Below the pieces are notes generated by a model. The model was not told the DNA's origin and ran no database searches. It saw only the letters and a program-made list of their open reading frames with translations. Of a stretch of DNA of 64,000 bases, positions 11,531-23,840 are shown piece after piece. The DNA is taken from assembly GCA_023079485.1 (NCBI GenBank), contig CM041092.1, forward strand, positions 15,389,127 through 15,453,126, written 5' to 3'. The translations under genes and the position numbers were made by a program. Source of the DNA: Archilochus colubris. Lineage: Eukaryota > Chordata > Aves > Apodiformes > Trochilidae. How positions within the stretch are numbered: position 1 is the first letter of the stretch; each line of letters begins with the position of its first letter.

Positions 11531-13739
11531 CTTGCACTAACCAAGAGCTGAGATCTTTCTTCAGTGGGTAAGGCGGCAAGTCACTGGTGCAGCAGAGGTT
11601 TTATTACTGGATGTTAGTGGTTCTTTCTGTGAAATTCTGAGGAAGGGGAAGGAAATTCCAAACCAATTATGTAGCAGAGAAAAGGAGCAAAATTCATCAA
11701 AGAAACAAAGCCTTGTAAATTAATCACTCAACTGATGGTCTTTTTTATTTTTTTCTCCACTTATGTGGACAAGACCCTACGTGGCTAAAGGAAAAAAATC
11801 CCAATAAAAAGCTTTGGTTTTGCCTACACAGCATAGACTGATTAAAGGCCTTCTGCTGGGTTGTTATCCTTTTATTAGCATGAATCTAATAATAATAATA
11901 TCACCACAAGTATATTTACTTTGCTCATGCCAAAAGGCCTCCAGGCAACTTAATAAAACGCAGCTCAAAGAGTGCTTGATCATTAATAGGACAATGTGCT
12001 GAAATAAAACTGAGAGCAAGGGTGAACTAAAAGCCAAGGATCCATCTCCAGTGTATGCAGGCTGATAATAAGCCAGCTAAAATGTCTGTCCTCTTTAGCA
12101 GCAGTTTCAGAGTACTGTGTATGTTGAACACAATGGATGTGTTAGCTATTGGCATCTGTAAAATAAACAGTTCCATATATCCCAGTCTTAGGCTTCTGAA
12201 AACAAGATGCTAATCTGTCTCTGCACAGAGTGCTCTGGCTCTGGGATTAATCAGGAGGCCAAACCCACAAAAGGGCAGAAAGAAGACCCAATCCAAAGCT
12301 GTGGAAGGCCTTAGAAAAGCTTCCAAGTTTTCAGGTGGGTTTTAGTTAAACCTAGTTTTCTCTTGCCTTTCTCTTACTCCAGCCTGAAGACAAACCTTTG
12401 ACATTGGTTGCTTTTAGATGGCAATGTAAGTTCCTTAATAACATTGAGTGCTTTCATCTGACAGCCCTAGAGATTGACTGTGACATTTTGTTGTTACCAC
12501 ATGACACATGAGAATACATTACCAGACTCCATGTCCCTCCTTTTTCAGCGCTCACTTACTGATGTTGGCACTTCATAATCCTTGAAATATTCCAGCTCAG
12601 ACAAAGAGAAGCTGCATGAACTGAGTTCTCCAGCTGCCTCAGGTTGGCATCTTCCACTGGGCAAATGAAAGGAAGGCCTCTGTCCTAATGGTCTGAGCAA
12701 GATGTTTCATTTTTCACCTATGCAACTTTCCTGCTGCATCCATTGAGATGTGCTCGCAGGGATCCATACTGGTAATACAGCCTGCTGTAGAAGCTGAGAG
12801 AGAGAGCTCATTCAGTGGCAAAGGAGGTGAAGGAGTCAGTCTACTTTTCAGAAATAACAGAGAAGTGGATGGGAGAGACATGCTGGAGTGGCAGAAACTC
12901 ATGGACCTTGAGTGGAGAGAAGGGAAAAGAGGCATTGCTTCTATGGATATTCAGTTCTGTCTTAACCTCCACCTGCTGTGGACTTTCCCAGCTTGTCCTC
13001 CATTTCCCCTTGCCTTTTGGATCCCGTCCCTATCCTCTGTGGGAAAGCGCTGGCAGCAGACAGCTGCTAGGGATCAGATCCAAGAAGTGGCTCCATGCTC
13101 AAAGCCAGATGTGTGGCAACAGAACATGCGTGAGGAGGCGGAGAGGAAAGGAGTTGGGAAGGATAACCTTGAACAGCTGGGAGAGAGGAATGGAGCTATT
13201 TGTCCCATGCCCATGACAAGGACAAGCACTTTCTTAAGTTGAGCTCTGGTATCAGGAGGAGCCTCCATGTACTACTGTGTTAGATGTAATGGCTGGCTGG
13301 GACTCGAATGGAAGTTTCAGCTTCATTGAAACCTCTCATATTAAATGTTTGAAAGGATGGGGAAGTGGGAGGTGGCATTTCTTGACTGGTGATTTCCCAA
13401 AGCAGAAGAACAATACAAATCTATAAACGTTCTCATGTGCTGCCACAAATAGAGTTGCTAACTGGGTCATGTTCCTGACTCTTTAACACATGGAGCAGGG
13501 AGAGGGACTGCAATGCATAGTACAGTCTTGACCATCCACAGAAGAGCTATTTAGAAAACCTACAGGCTTATTCTGAACAGGCTGTTGGGGAACATTGCTC
13601 AAACCTGAACACATTTACCTACACACTGATTTTTCAGAAGCCGTTTTTGCAACCTCTCTAGACTGTTGCAAAAATCATTGCCAAAACATCCTCTCTGTCT
13701 ACCCAAGTCAGATGTTTAGGATGTTGGATTTTAAATAGT

Positions 13740-14110
13740 CACTTGGCACCGGGCTTATTACTTGAGGTGGTTGCTACGCACGGGAAGATCCCACCACTAG
13801 AGTAAAAAAATAATTTTTTCCCATAAGTTAATTGATTCCTAATTAATTCAGGCATTATTACAAAATGGCTAGTGAGTTTTTTGCGATGAAATTCTCCTTG
13901 GCTGCAAGAGTCTAAAGCTGCTAGCTCAAAACCCACAAACTCTGCATATAAACACAGTAGATGTAATTAGATTACAGATTAAATGAGGTATTATCAAAAA
14001 GTTTGTGAGAACCAAATAAAAACCTGAAATCTGGAAAAATTACAAATAAATAAAATTTTTAAAATTTCAATCTTAATAGTAAAATAGTAACCATAACATG
14101 TCAACCATTT
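13740..14110. other. AT-rich block with TAAT motifs, possible regulatory element
   Basis: 13800-13870 contains AATAATTTTTTCCC, AGTTAATTGATTCC, CTAATTAATTCAGGC and CATTATTACAAAATGG in quick succession, which are homeodomain-type core sites. From 13970 the sequence becomes very A/T-rich and less structured. No coding frame is credible. The regulatory role is inferred only from motif density. Confidence 0.2.
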
Positions 14111-14826
14111 TGACCATGCACAAACACAAGGTGGGAAATTGCTAAATGAACTCTAGATGTAAGAAGTGTGGGGCACACTATACTGAGTTATACGTGTTCT
14201 ATCATCTAACAAAAATGAAACCAGGCTCTACAGATGGTGTATTTTGAGGTACAGACACATGATGAAAAAGGGCAGAGTTAAGGCTGAGTTTATCCACCGT
14301 CCTTCTAAATTACCTTAAGATTAAGGATACGTAGACAATGGCTTTTTTGCAACAGGATGTTTTATTTTAGCATTAATCTCAACTCTCTCCCTCCCTTTCA
14401 CCTCTCTGGATCTCTGGGAATGAGAGTGGTTCTCACAGGAGTGCTTTCCTGTGACCCAATTATCTAAACAAATAGAAAAACATAAAAAGGTCCCCACCTA
14501 TGTCATGTCATGCTAACAAACTATTTTTTATCTTCTCTGAAAGGAGAAGCTAAAAATACGCATTGTTTGTGACCAGTGATAAATGGACCACACCTCCTGT
14601 GAGAGCAGGAATAAGGACGCATCACAAATTAACTAAATATCACTGCATCCCTGTCTTCATCAGTCTGTCTTCCCCAGACCCTACAGGCAAGCCCTCTGTG
14701 TTGCAAACAAAAGGTGTGTAAGAGGCCACTTTTAGGCAAAACAAATGTAGGTGCTTATGGGGCATTCAGGTCATGGCAAGGGGCACTGATATCAGCATGT
14801 TGTACTTCATATCATTCAGCAGACTT

Positions 14827-14897
14827 AGGGAGGGAAGGAAGGAAGGAAAGGTGTTTTTTGGGTTGTTTTGTTTTGTGTTGGTTGTTGTTTTTTTTTC
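14827..14897. repeat. (GGAA)n purine tract followed by T/G-rich run
   Basis: An uninterrupted purine stretch (GGGAGGGAAGGAAGGAAGG type) occupies 14827-14851, followed by GTTTT/GTTGTT-rich sequence to about 14897. Simple low-complexity DNA. Confidence 0.85.
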
Positions 14898-16000
14898 TGT
14901 CCAGTGAGTTATCTCCCTACCTTTGATACATTGGGAGAGTAGCTGAACTCTATTTACCCCTATTTAGTCACTACTACACCCATTAGCTTTGACTCCTATA
15001 TGCAGACAATGTCTCAAAACTGCAGAGAAATAAGGCCACAGAGCCCTCAGGACAGGGAATTCAGCAGCTCCTGTGACACACAAAAGGTGCGGTAAAATGG
15101 GGTATCATTACATCACTACTGAAAACCTTGAACTATAATTTGATTCTGTATGAGATTTTGTATATTGCTATTTCCCTCAGGGACAGTCTGCAATTTATGA
15201 GTTGAATTTCACAGTTAATTCAAAGGCAGAGCATGAGTGTCAGGTATTCCACACTCTCCTCATGTCATCTAATCCACTGTTTATTTGGAAAGTGTTATAT
15301 ATTGCATTCATTATTCTATATCACCATTGTCTACTTTTGAAAGCTGCGGCCAACCAGTCAGGAAGCGGTTGCAGAATCCTATAACTCTGGGTCCAAATTG
15401 GAAATGTAGCCAAATCACTGCCAGACACTGTCAGACATCACCAGGTGATCATTCACCAAAATCATGGGTTGAAACATGGACAGACATGCATGATCCACTT
15501 TCTTCCCACAACTCTGAGTCCCCTTTTTCCTCCCTAATGCTGTCTTTGGACAGAAGATCTGAGATTATAGAATGGAACTTATGCCACTCCTCTATAACGA
15601 TTAAGAAATAAAATAAATTTGCTCATAACGTCATTCATTTCCCCCATTTAAAAAAAATTCCTCCTCCCCAGTGCAGAACAATTAGTACTGCAGTTTCCCC
15701 TGGAAGCAAGCAACATCCAAACCAAGCCCTTTGTGTAACCACCGACCACTGAACTCCATCAGCTCCCTCACCCCACCTGCCTTTTTCTTCCCTCTGGGAA
15801 GGCTTTCCCATTAGCCAAAGGAAGTTTTTTTCTTTCTTTTCATATGTCAGAATAAGGAATTAAGTGCAGCAGGGAGACTCTGCCATGTTAAAGGTCAGTT
15901 GCATAAGTTCTCTTAAATGGCAATTAAATGATTCTATGACAAACAGGATGCACTCGGAGTGCAGACATCAGCTCTGACCTTGGGACCTGGGAGAGTCTGG

Positions 16001-19000
16001 GAAACAAAAAAACACTTTGGGAAAATAAACATAACACCCAAAACTGTAAAACCAGATGAATCAGCAGAGAAACTCTATCATTTTCCCCGTGTCACTAGGG
16101 AAATGCAAACTGTAGTAACACTTTGATTTCTTGCTCAAAGAAACAGTCTTAAGATCAGCTGTTCATCCTACACTGTTAAAAACAACCTGTTGAATTACCC
16201 AGTGCCAACTTTGTGAGCAATCAGGTGTTTCAGCAGTTTGAGGGTATAAGTCATATCAAAGCCATATGTGATAAAAAGGTCACAGCTCAGTGGTATGAGT
16301 GTGGGAAAGGGGTGATGCATGATTACAGAGTGTTACATGAATGAGAGAAGACAGAGCAACACTTTCTGGAGTGAGAGGACAGGAGAAGCTGTCCCAGACC
16401 TTTTGTTCCTGGACAGCAGCTGGAGTTGAAGTCTCAGAGAAGGGTGTTGAGGCACACAACAGCCCCATGAAGAGCATTAGTCCAAGGCTCTGGCGGGATA
16501 CACCCATTACCCAGCCATCCTCTCTGATTGTCCTATATGAATCTCAGGACACTAACTAGCCTGGAGGGTTCCTCTACTGCTTACCCTTTTTCCTACAGTT
16601 TTTTGCTAAAGCCTGAGACCCTTCAGCTCTGTTGAACACCGCTGCAGGAGGTTAAGGTCTGCATGTAGAAAGGGATACAGTGGGTAGCAGGATGAATGCA
16701 TAAGGACCAGATGCACCTCATGTCCCATGTTTTCTGCCTGGGTAAAACGATGCTCGAGGCAAAACAAACAGGAGCTGGAGAACCTCGAAGAAGGCTTCAG
16801 TCAGACTAGGCATAACATGATTAACAGCACAAATCTGGAAATGTCAGTAAGCCAAATGTTTTTCTGACAAAAAATTAGATGTTGACCTGCCTTACAGAGC
16901 TTACTGGGCACAATATGATGAGGAAAGGAAGGAAGCAATAAAAGGCGATGTGAATGAGGATGAAAAAAAACATGCTTGTCAGCTAGTTCTAGATCTACAA
17001 AATCTGGACTGGTTTTCAGTGAGGAGAAACATAAAAGATATTTTCTTATGTGTAGTTTTCCTGAGAAAGTTTGTGAAATGGATTGACTTCTTTCGACAAA
17101 GTGACTGGCAGTAGAAAGCAGAGAAATCCAATGCAGTTTGGTCGAGGATGTGTCTCCCAAATTGTTCAGAGATTGGGATAAGAAGAGGACATAAAGCGGG
17201 AAAGGGCAAGGTAGGTTCAGTTGAGCAGAAAAGGGTGAAAGAAAAAAATATACAAAGAAGAAAACAAACATGAAGTGGAAATTTAAAAAAGAAAAAAAAA
17301 AGAAAAAAGAAAAAGAATTCCTATAGGCATCAAGGAAAATAAAAAAAAACCTTGAGGACAACTCATCACAGTAGGCTGGGAAGTGCCACTGGGATGTAGC
17401 ATATCATAGTGCCCTGACAAAATGATCTCAGAGATGAAGAGGAGAGTCTGAAATTACACAGAGAAAGAGGCAAGCCAGGCCTTCCCTCTGTCTCTCCTCT
17501 CCAAGTCTTTCTTTGGCAGTAAGAGGTGACTTTGGAAAATATGAAGAATGGGATGGGGAAGCAACGTTCACTTGGCAACATCCAATTTCAGGGGCTAGAA
17601 AGAACTGAAGAGGATCCAGAGGCTGAGTTCCTGACCTCAAGGAGAATCCTGAGGGATATTTCAGCCACATTAATTCCAGCAGGCAGCAGGACATCCTGGC
17701 AGGAGATGCTGTGGGGAGAGAAAGACTGAAGTGAAGGGAAATGCTCTTGTCTAAACTATGGCTGATTAATGCCTTAGGAACCCAGGGTCTACTCTCTGGT
17801 TTCAAAGTGCACAAGCTATTCACCAGGCTGTCCATGGCAACAGGTGAAAAATAGGCAGTAGCCTGTAGGAACTTTCAAGGAAAAATCAGACCTGGCATGA
17901 ATTACTTATTCCAGAGTTTCAAGGAATAATTGATATTAAAACTCTTCTGCATTCCCATACTTCAGATCTTATTCTTTAAGTCACAGCTTGACAATAGAAA
18001 CTGAAATGTTAGAAAAGAGGTTGTTCTTGTGTTTTTCACAAAGAGATCCCATTCCTAATTTGCTAGAAGAGGTGGTAGGCTCTGCATGCAAACCTCAGGA
18101 CTGAGCAGAACCAAGCCAGCAGATGATAATGATAATATACCGCATCAGACACTTTGATCTTGACACCTGGCTCTATGCTTGAGCCCTTTGGCCAACTAGA
18201 ACATCCTGGCAGCAGCAACTGTACAACTGTACAAGGCCTCATACCCTGGGGATCTCAGTCCACAGTCAAGATCCTGTAGCACAGAGTTCAGATTTCACCT
18301 AGGATGAAAGATGTGAAGCCCCAGCAAGAACAAACACCACATTCACCTTTCTGTGGCACCATTCATCAAAAAAACCCCACAACCTAGAAAAATGTAAGAC
18401 CTACTTCATTCTAACTAGGGAGAAACAATATTTATCTGCACTAGACAGAAGTTTAAGAGCTGAAAAAGAGCACAGCATCCTACTGAAACAGAAGATGGGG
18501 TTTGAGTCAGAAGAGTGTAAATCAGCAGAGCTGGAATACATCCAAGACATTGGCATTTGCACTAGAGACTCCATTAAATGTACTAGAGAATTTCTAAAGA
18601 CCAGAGCTGGTCAGGAGCTCAGATTTATATCTATGAACCCACAGCAACCTTGAATACCAGATAAGGGTGTTGGCTGACAATTGATTCAAGGAATAAAAAT
18701 GCCACCTTTGGTTACACTGCCTATAGCAACCAGGCAATTCTGTGTAGGTCTCCCACCCAAGCAGCTGTCCAGTTTTCTTTATGAGCTCTGACAGGATCAG
18801 AAGACCCGAAGATAAGGGTAAAGATCTCCTCTGAATCATGTTGGTGAAGTGGCAGAGTTCTTGGTCCTAAACTGTGGGGGGAGGTAGTGCTTTCTAACAT
18901 AAACAACCAAGTTTTATGGAAAAGAAAGTTACACAAGTTTCAAAGGTACAGCTTTCTTCAGGTCTGAGAAAGATTCTGCAGCCTCCAGACTACTTACTGG

Positions 19001-22000
19001 TCCAGAACAGGAAATGGAGATCCCTGTTTTAGTTATTTTCTCTTCAGTACTTTTAATAAGGAGCTGTTTTGGAATTGCACTGTTATCTTTCAAGCTTCAA
19101 AAATTGTTACCATAGCCTAAGTTTCATGGTTATGGGATGGGGAGGATTTAGAGAGAGAGACTATTTGTTCTGAGGCATCTACAAGGTGATCACTAACAAT
19201 TTTGTGCATACCTAAATTATCTCCTTGGGTGCATTTGTTGATCATCTCACCTTCATTAATGGATTTTTGACTGTTCAGCACCAGTGTCAGACAGAAAACT
19301 CACTATATAGATGGGAAACTGAGCTTATGGGAAATAAGCTAACAAGTAGTATGTTTCAGGGCTGCCTCCAAAAAAGAAAATACTTGTATTCATTTTGGAG
19401 AACAGCTCCTCTTCGTCCTAGTAGAGTTAATGCTTTCCTGTAACATCTCACCCTGTAAGCTGTTGCAGTTTCTCCTGACACTATAAAATGGTGACAACGG
19501 CAAAACAAGAATTATCTCTCTGTAACTGTGAGGGAGGGTACTGTATTTACTGTCTTTGCTGATACACATCAAGAGAAGAGAAGTGCAGGATGGGAAGAAA
19601 AAGGCATCTTTGTTCTTGCAGCAGTTTGTTCAACAAAGCCCAGACTGTTTCAGTGATAGTGGATGCTGCACGTTTATTCCACAAATTTATGGTTTAATTA
19701 ATTTTGGGGTGAGATAGCGAACATGGTTCAGTGCCAGATCAAGTGAAATATGATCCTAGCATTTCAAGAATTCAAGCAGCTGAGGGGGTTGACTGAATGG
19801 CACCTGAAATCCAATAAAAGCCAGCACAATGGGAAGCCCTGATATCTTAAAGGAAGATCTTTGGAGATTTTAAATATGTTGAGCAGGGTGGGAGGGGGTA
19901 GGGGAACGGGCTAGATTCATCCAGGAGTTCAGACTTCTACAGCACCTGGTGAAAACATGCTGGTTTACCTTGTCTGCAGTTCTGCAAGGGAGCTCATGCT
20001 TCAGAGAAAAACTGGAAAAGCACGCCCCTCCTCCCGGCCAGAGCACAAACACCACTAAAATTCTCAATTGCAAAGCTATAGGTTAAAGGAAAAAAACCCA
20101 ACAACTAAACAAAACAAAACATATAAAGCTCCTTTTTACTTGTTTTCCAGCCTGAGGAATGGTCATACTCAGTCATTGGTAGTAACTTTCTGTGTTCTGC
20201 CAGGAAGGATGGGAACATACTTATGGGTTTTTCTTTTTAAAACATTGATATATATTTTTAAAGGCCAGATCTTCAGTCAGGGAATGTAGGAATCCTGAGA
20301 TTTAAGAAACAATTTAAGTACTGAAAGACTCATTCTCACCTCCGTCATGCAAGTAACACCGTATGTATATTTTATATACAAACATGGCAATATTCCACAG
20401 CTGCAGCACTCCATGGTTCTCACAGCTGTATCAGAGCATCTCATAGTATTTGCTCTACATTTCTGCAAGACAAGGAAGCAATATTTTTCACCGTTTAGGA
20501 ACGAGGAACACAGTGAATTTGAACAGTAAAAAAGACAGAAGCCTGTATCTTCTGCAGTGTAAGTAACTGTTCTAAATGCCGCTCTTCCTCTGGGCTGAGC
20601 AGGAGGAATCTGCAATGATGGTGCTGAAATGGGACTGACATCTCTGAGTCCGATCTTCAGCTTTTGCATCATGAAAGCAGATGAAGCAAGACCAGGACTT
20701 TAAATCTCTCTAGAAGTGCCCTGCTCTACAGAGGAAAGTGAAAGGAAATGAAAATTGTGGAATTATCACATCTTCCATCTCACTTCACGCTGGAAGGAAA
20801 TGTATGGCTTATTCAGACCTTGCATCCTGTTGCCTTCATTTTTACAGTAGGTAATCGTCTCAGTTTGTCTCTCACAGAAGCAGACACTGCAGCTAGGCAT
20901 CCCAGGCCTGTCCTATGTGGAATGCCAATTTCTGTAGATGTTGTGGCCCTCTGAGATGTCTCAACTTTAACTGACAGCCTCAGAGCAAGCATATAATAAC
21001 TTGGTCTCTGGAAAGTCTGTTGTTATCCACAGAGCTTTTTCCAACTAATGACCTGCAGTATTTGGCAGGGGGGGAGGGAAGTAAATAAAAAAATATTTCC
21101 TTTCCCATCTCCTTGTGGATTTTCCCATAAGCTGGTTAAGTTACAGCTTCTGCTGCATCACACATGTACCTTTTCATTTTAGTGTCCGGTCCTGACCTTT
21201 GCTCATGGCATTCAGTCTCCCATGCACACCCTGCTTACTCTCCTTTAGTAATTTATGGCACACACTGTACACCCATTTCCTTCTGCCCTTAACTCTCCTG
21301 CGTGTGTTCTTGTTATCTCAGCTGCTTGTTAGATTTGCCATATTCTAGCTAGCTTCCAAGCCTGTTCTCATAGCAGCCTCTCTCCCAGACAATATTCCAC
21401 TATTTACAAGGGATTCAGCCCAACCTATGAATTCACACAGCTTGCAATGACTTTTCAGCCTGGCCTACAGCCTTCCCTCTTGAGCAAAGGGGAGTGATCC
21501 ATGCACTACTCAGGTCTTGCTTGGCTTTTGGAGTGTGTAGGATTAATCCACTTTTTGAGACTGTCAGTCAGATTTCCGTGTTGACCCTTTCCAGATTGAA
21601 AAATCAGCCCTGAATGTAACTGCTCCTCTAAGGTCCTCCTCCACTGGAGGCAGGTGACATTTGGCTTACTTTGTTTAATTTTTCTCCTATTATTTTTGGC
21701 TGTATATGGGAACATTGCAGAAAATGAAGGCTCAAGTCAACCTGGAAATCTTAAGTGAAAATTTATTCCTCCTCCATGCTGGCTTTGTAGAAAACCATCA
21801 CAATGTTCCAATTATTTCTACTCCAGATTTTCTGTCTTCCAGCAGACTCTTCCTTTGCTTCCTTGAGCCAACAAACCTTGGGCTGCTCCATTCCTCATAG
21901 GAGAGACAGGACAGGAAGAAGAGATCTGGAAATCTCTACAGCACAGCTGTAGAGAAGGGTCAGAGGCAGCCAGGAGAGATGTGGGGACATGGCGTTGCTG

Positions 22001-23189
22001 AGTGAGGATGGTTAATACAGGATGGTCAATCAATAAGTTGAGCAGGTTAGAAGCAGTTCTCAGCTGAGCAGCAGCTGGGTTGAGCTATGGAAGAAGGTGG
22101 GTCCCTGGTCCTGCAGCGATACCAAGCCTTGGCTTATTCAGCAGTGTAGAAGCTGGAGAAAGTGGGAGTCTGCAAGTGTACTTTTGAGAATCCCACTTCC
22201 CCTTTTCTCTTAGTCTTATGTCTCCTGGTGACATAAATGTATTGGTCTGAGACCCCTGTGTGTGATACAAAAGATCTGAGGAAAGAAGCACAATGCTTAC
22301 TGTCTTTGCTGTTAGCCTTAGAAATCCCAGTCCGTGCTTCCCCGCCCCCCATGGTCTGCTATTCTCTCTGCCCACAGATGAAGTCCTGTGTTACACATCT
22401 GCCTTTCTACAACTGGTCAGGAAGGGATGAGTATCTGCACAATGGTTGTGTAACTCAGTCCTTGTTTATCCAGATGGCTTTTCTGTGGCAGAAGTTATCT
22501 GAATGATGAATGCATTTTCCTCTTAGAACAGGATCCATTTACTGGGATGCATCACCTGGCTCTTTCTTGTCAGGTCATTTCTCTGAGCATCTGTCTCACA
22601 TTTCTGGTGTTTTTTGGTATTTAGCTGAGGCTGACTGCAGGCTTTGAGGTGTGGGGGAGGAGAGGAAGAGGAGGGAACTCCCATAAGCAAATCAAGATAT
22701 AAATATTTCTCCACTTCAACCACAGGTGTAAGTGGAACCTATAAAATGGTACCCAAAGTAGCTTTGATCTTACTATCTTATGTCCCTACATGAACAAAGC
22801 TGAAGTGATGCTGGTATCAGATGACAGAGGACTGAGAAACCAAGATGGGCTGAGGCAGAAACTGAGAAGCCCAAACTGTTGAAGCCTTACTGCAATGCAT
22901 ATATCCCCACAGCTTCCTTCAAGCTTCTGGACACTTTTTTTCTAAGGCAGTTCAGCAAGCAACTTGCATTATTTGCAGTGACAGTGTACTGCTGGCAGAT
23001 CTTCAACCTGGCATCTGCCATAACCCCCTAGTCCTGAGGAAGGCTGCTTTTCAGACAATTGCTTTACAGATACTAATTATATATGGTTTTATTCTGCTTT
23101 ATGGTTACTTCTTCCAGAGTGTTGTAAAGTTTCTACTGGTTGAGCACTCAAATTTCCCCATCTTACCCAAAGTTCCACAATTTTAAACA
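16001..23189. other. Non-coding stretch, no recognisable gene
   Basis: The longest frame (minus, 16801-17361, 186 codons) begins in A-rich low-complexity DNA and is Phe/Ser-rich as a result, so I do not regard it as a gene. No element I can name is visible apart from the A-rich patch at 17285-17345. Confidence 0.65.
17285..17345. repeat. A-rich low-complexity patch
   Basis: Runs of A interrupted by single G (17285-17315), with a further A run at about 17339-17349. Simple repeat. Confidence 0.85.
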
Positions 23190-23840
23190 TCAGTCATTCC
23201 CCCTAATTCAGTATCAACAGCAAACATGATGTAAATTTCTTCATCCAGGTCACTGATGAAAATACTGACCACAGTACAGGTCCCTGGGGTTCTCTCTTAG
23301 CAGCACCATTGGTGGACACCAAGCCATTAAATGTTACTTTCTGAACTCAGCACTCAGTACAATTTTTTTACCCAACAGCTTGATCATCTAGCCCATATTT
23401 CTTCAGCTTCATAAGAATGCTGTAGCACACTGCCTTCAAAGCCTTCATAAATCAAAGGGGAAGGTATATCACATCCCCTTGCTCCCCTTGCTGATGACTT
23501 TCTTTGCTCTCCCCTTGTCTGTGTAGTCAGTCATTTCACCACAAAGGACTACCAGGTAGGTTGAGCCTGATTTGTGCATGGTAAATCCATGCTGATAGTT
23601 CTGATTTCTTAAAATAATTTATTAGATCTGGTACCAGCTTTGGGATCCCCATTAACATAGTTCTTAGAGGCAGCAAATTTAATCAATGACATGTCTCAAG
23701 GAGAACTTCTAGAAACCCCACATCCTCTCCAAAAACATCTGGAGCAACATGGGTTTCTCCCTATCATATGTGTTTACTGATGAAACAAATTAAGATTTCT
23801 TTTTACCTTTCTGAGGTCTGTTCTTGTTGGCTGGGCAGCA
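23190..23840 (-). mobile_element. Old CR1-type LINE fragment (ORF2 reverse-transcriptase region)
   Basis: On the plus strand the text runs in the order of a reverse-complemented CR1 pol region. It has 'TCCAGGTCACTGATGAAAAT', then 'GTCCCTGGGGTTCTCTC', 'CCATTGGTGGACACCAAGCC', 'TTTACCCAACAGCTTGATC', 'TCAAAGCCTTCATAAATCAA', 'GGTATATCACATCCCC' and 'GTAAATCCATGCTGATAG'. These match known features of the CR1 RT region (ITDLDE..., the KAFD-type motif and the HGFTK-type motif when read in reverse). Many substitutions and indels interrupt every frame, so this is an ancient inactive copy. It is older-looking than the CR1 ends elsewhere in the window. Both edges are uncertain, the right one especially. 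Confidence 0.72.

Larger units (their letters stand above)
7786..16000. other. Non-coding stretch, mostly unique sequence
   Basis: No recognisable gene. The longest frames (188 codons minus at 10739-11305; 164 and 133 codons plus, in two overlapping frames, at 12748-13242) lack domains and clear homologues by eye and overlap one another in incompatible frames. Small purine tracts lie at 9407-9445 and 14827-14851. A faint old SINE-like tail occurs near 11440-11530 and an AT-rich block at 13740-14110. Exon-like signals at 8717-8907 and 9544-9774 are listed separately. Confidence 0.65.

Noticed and set aside
12748..13242. Two overlapping plus-strand frames of 164 and 133 codons
   Set aside because: They overlap in different frames with no sign of which is coding. 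Composition is not protein-like and no family is recognised.
15920..15945. 'AATGATTCTATGAC' resembling a CR1 octamer end
   Set aside because: A single octamer with no CR1 sequence upstream. Likely chance.
16801..17361. 186-codon minus-strand frame
   Set aside because: Its N-terminal part translates the A-rich patch at 17285-17345. The remainder has no recognisable domain.
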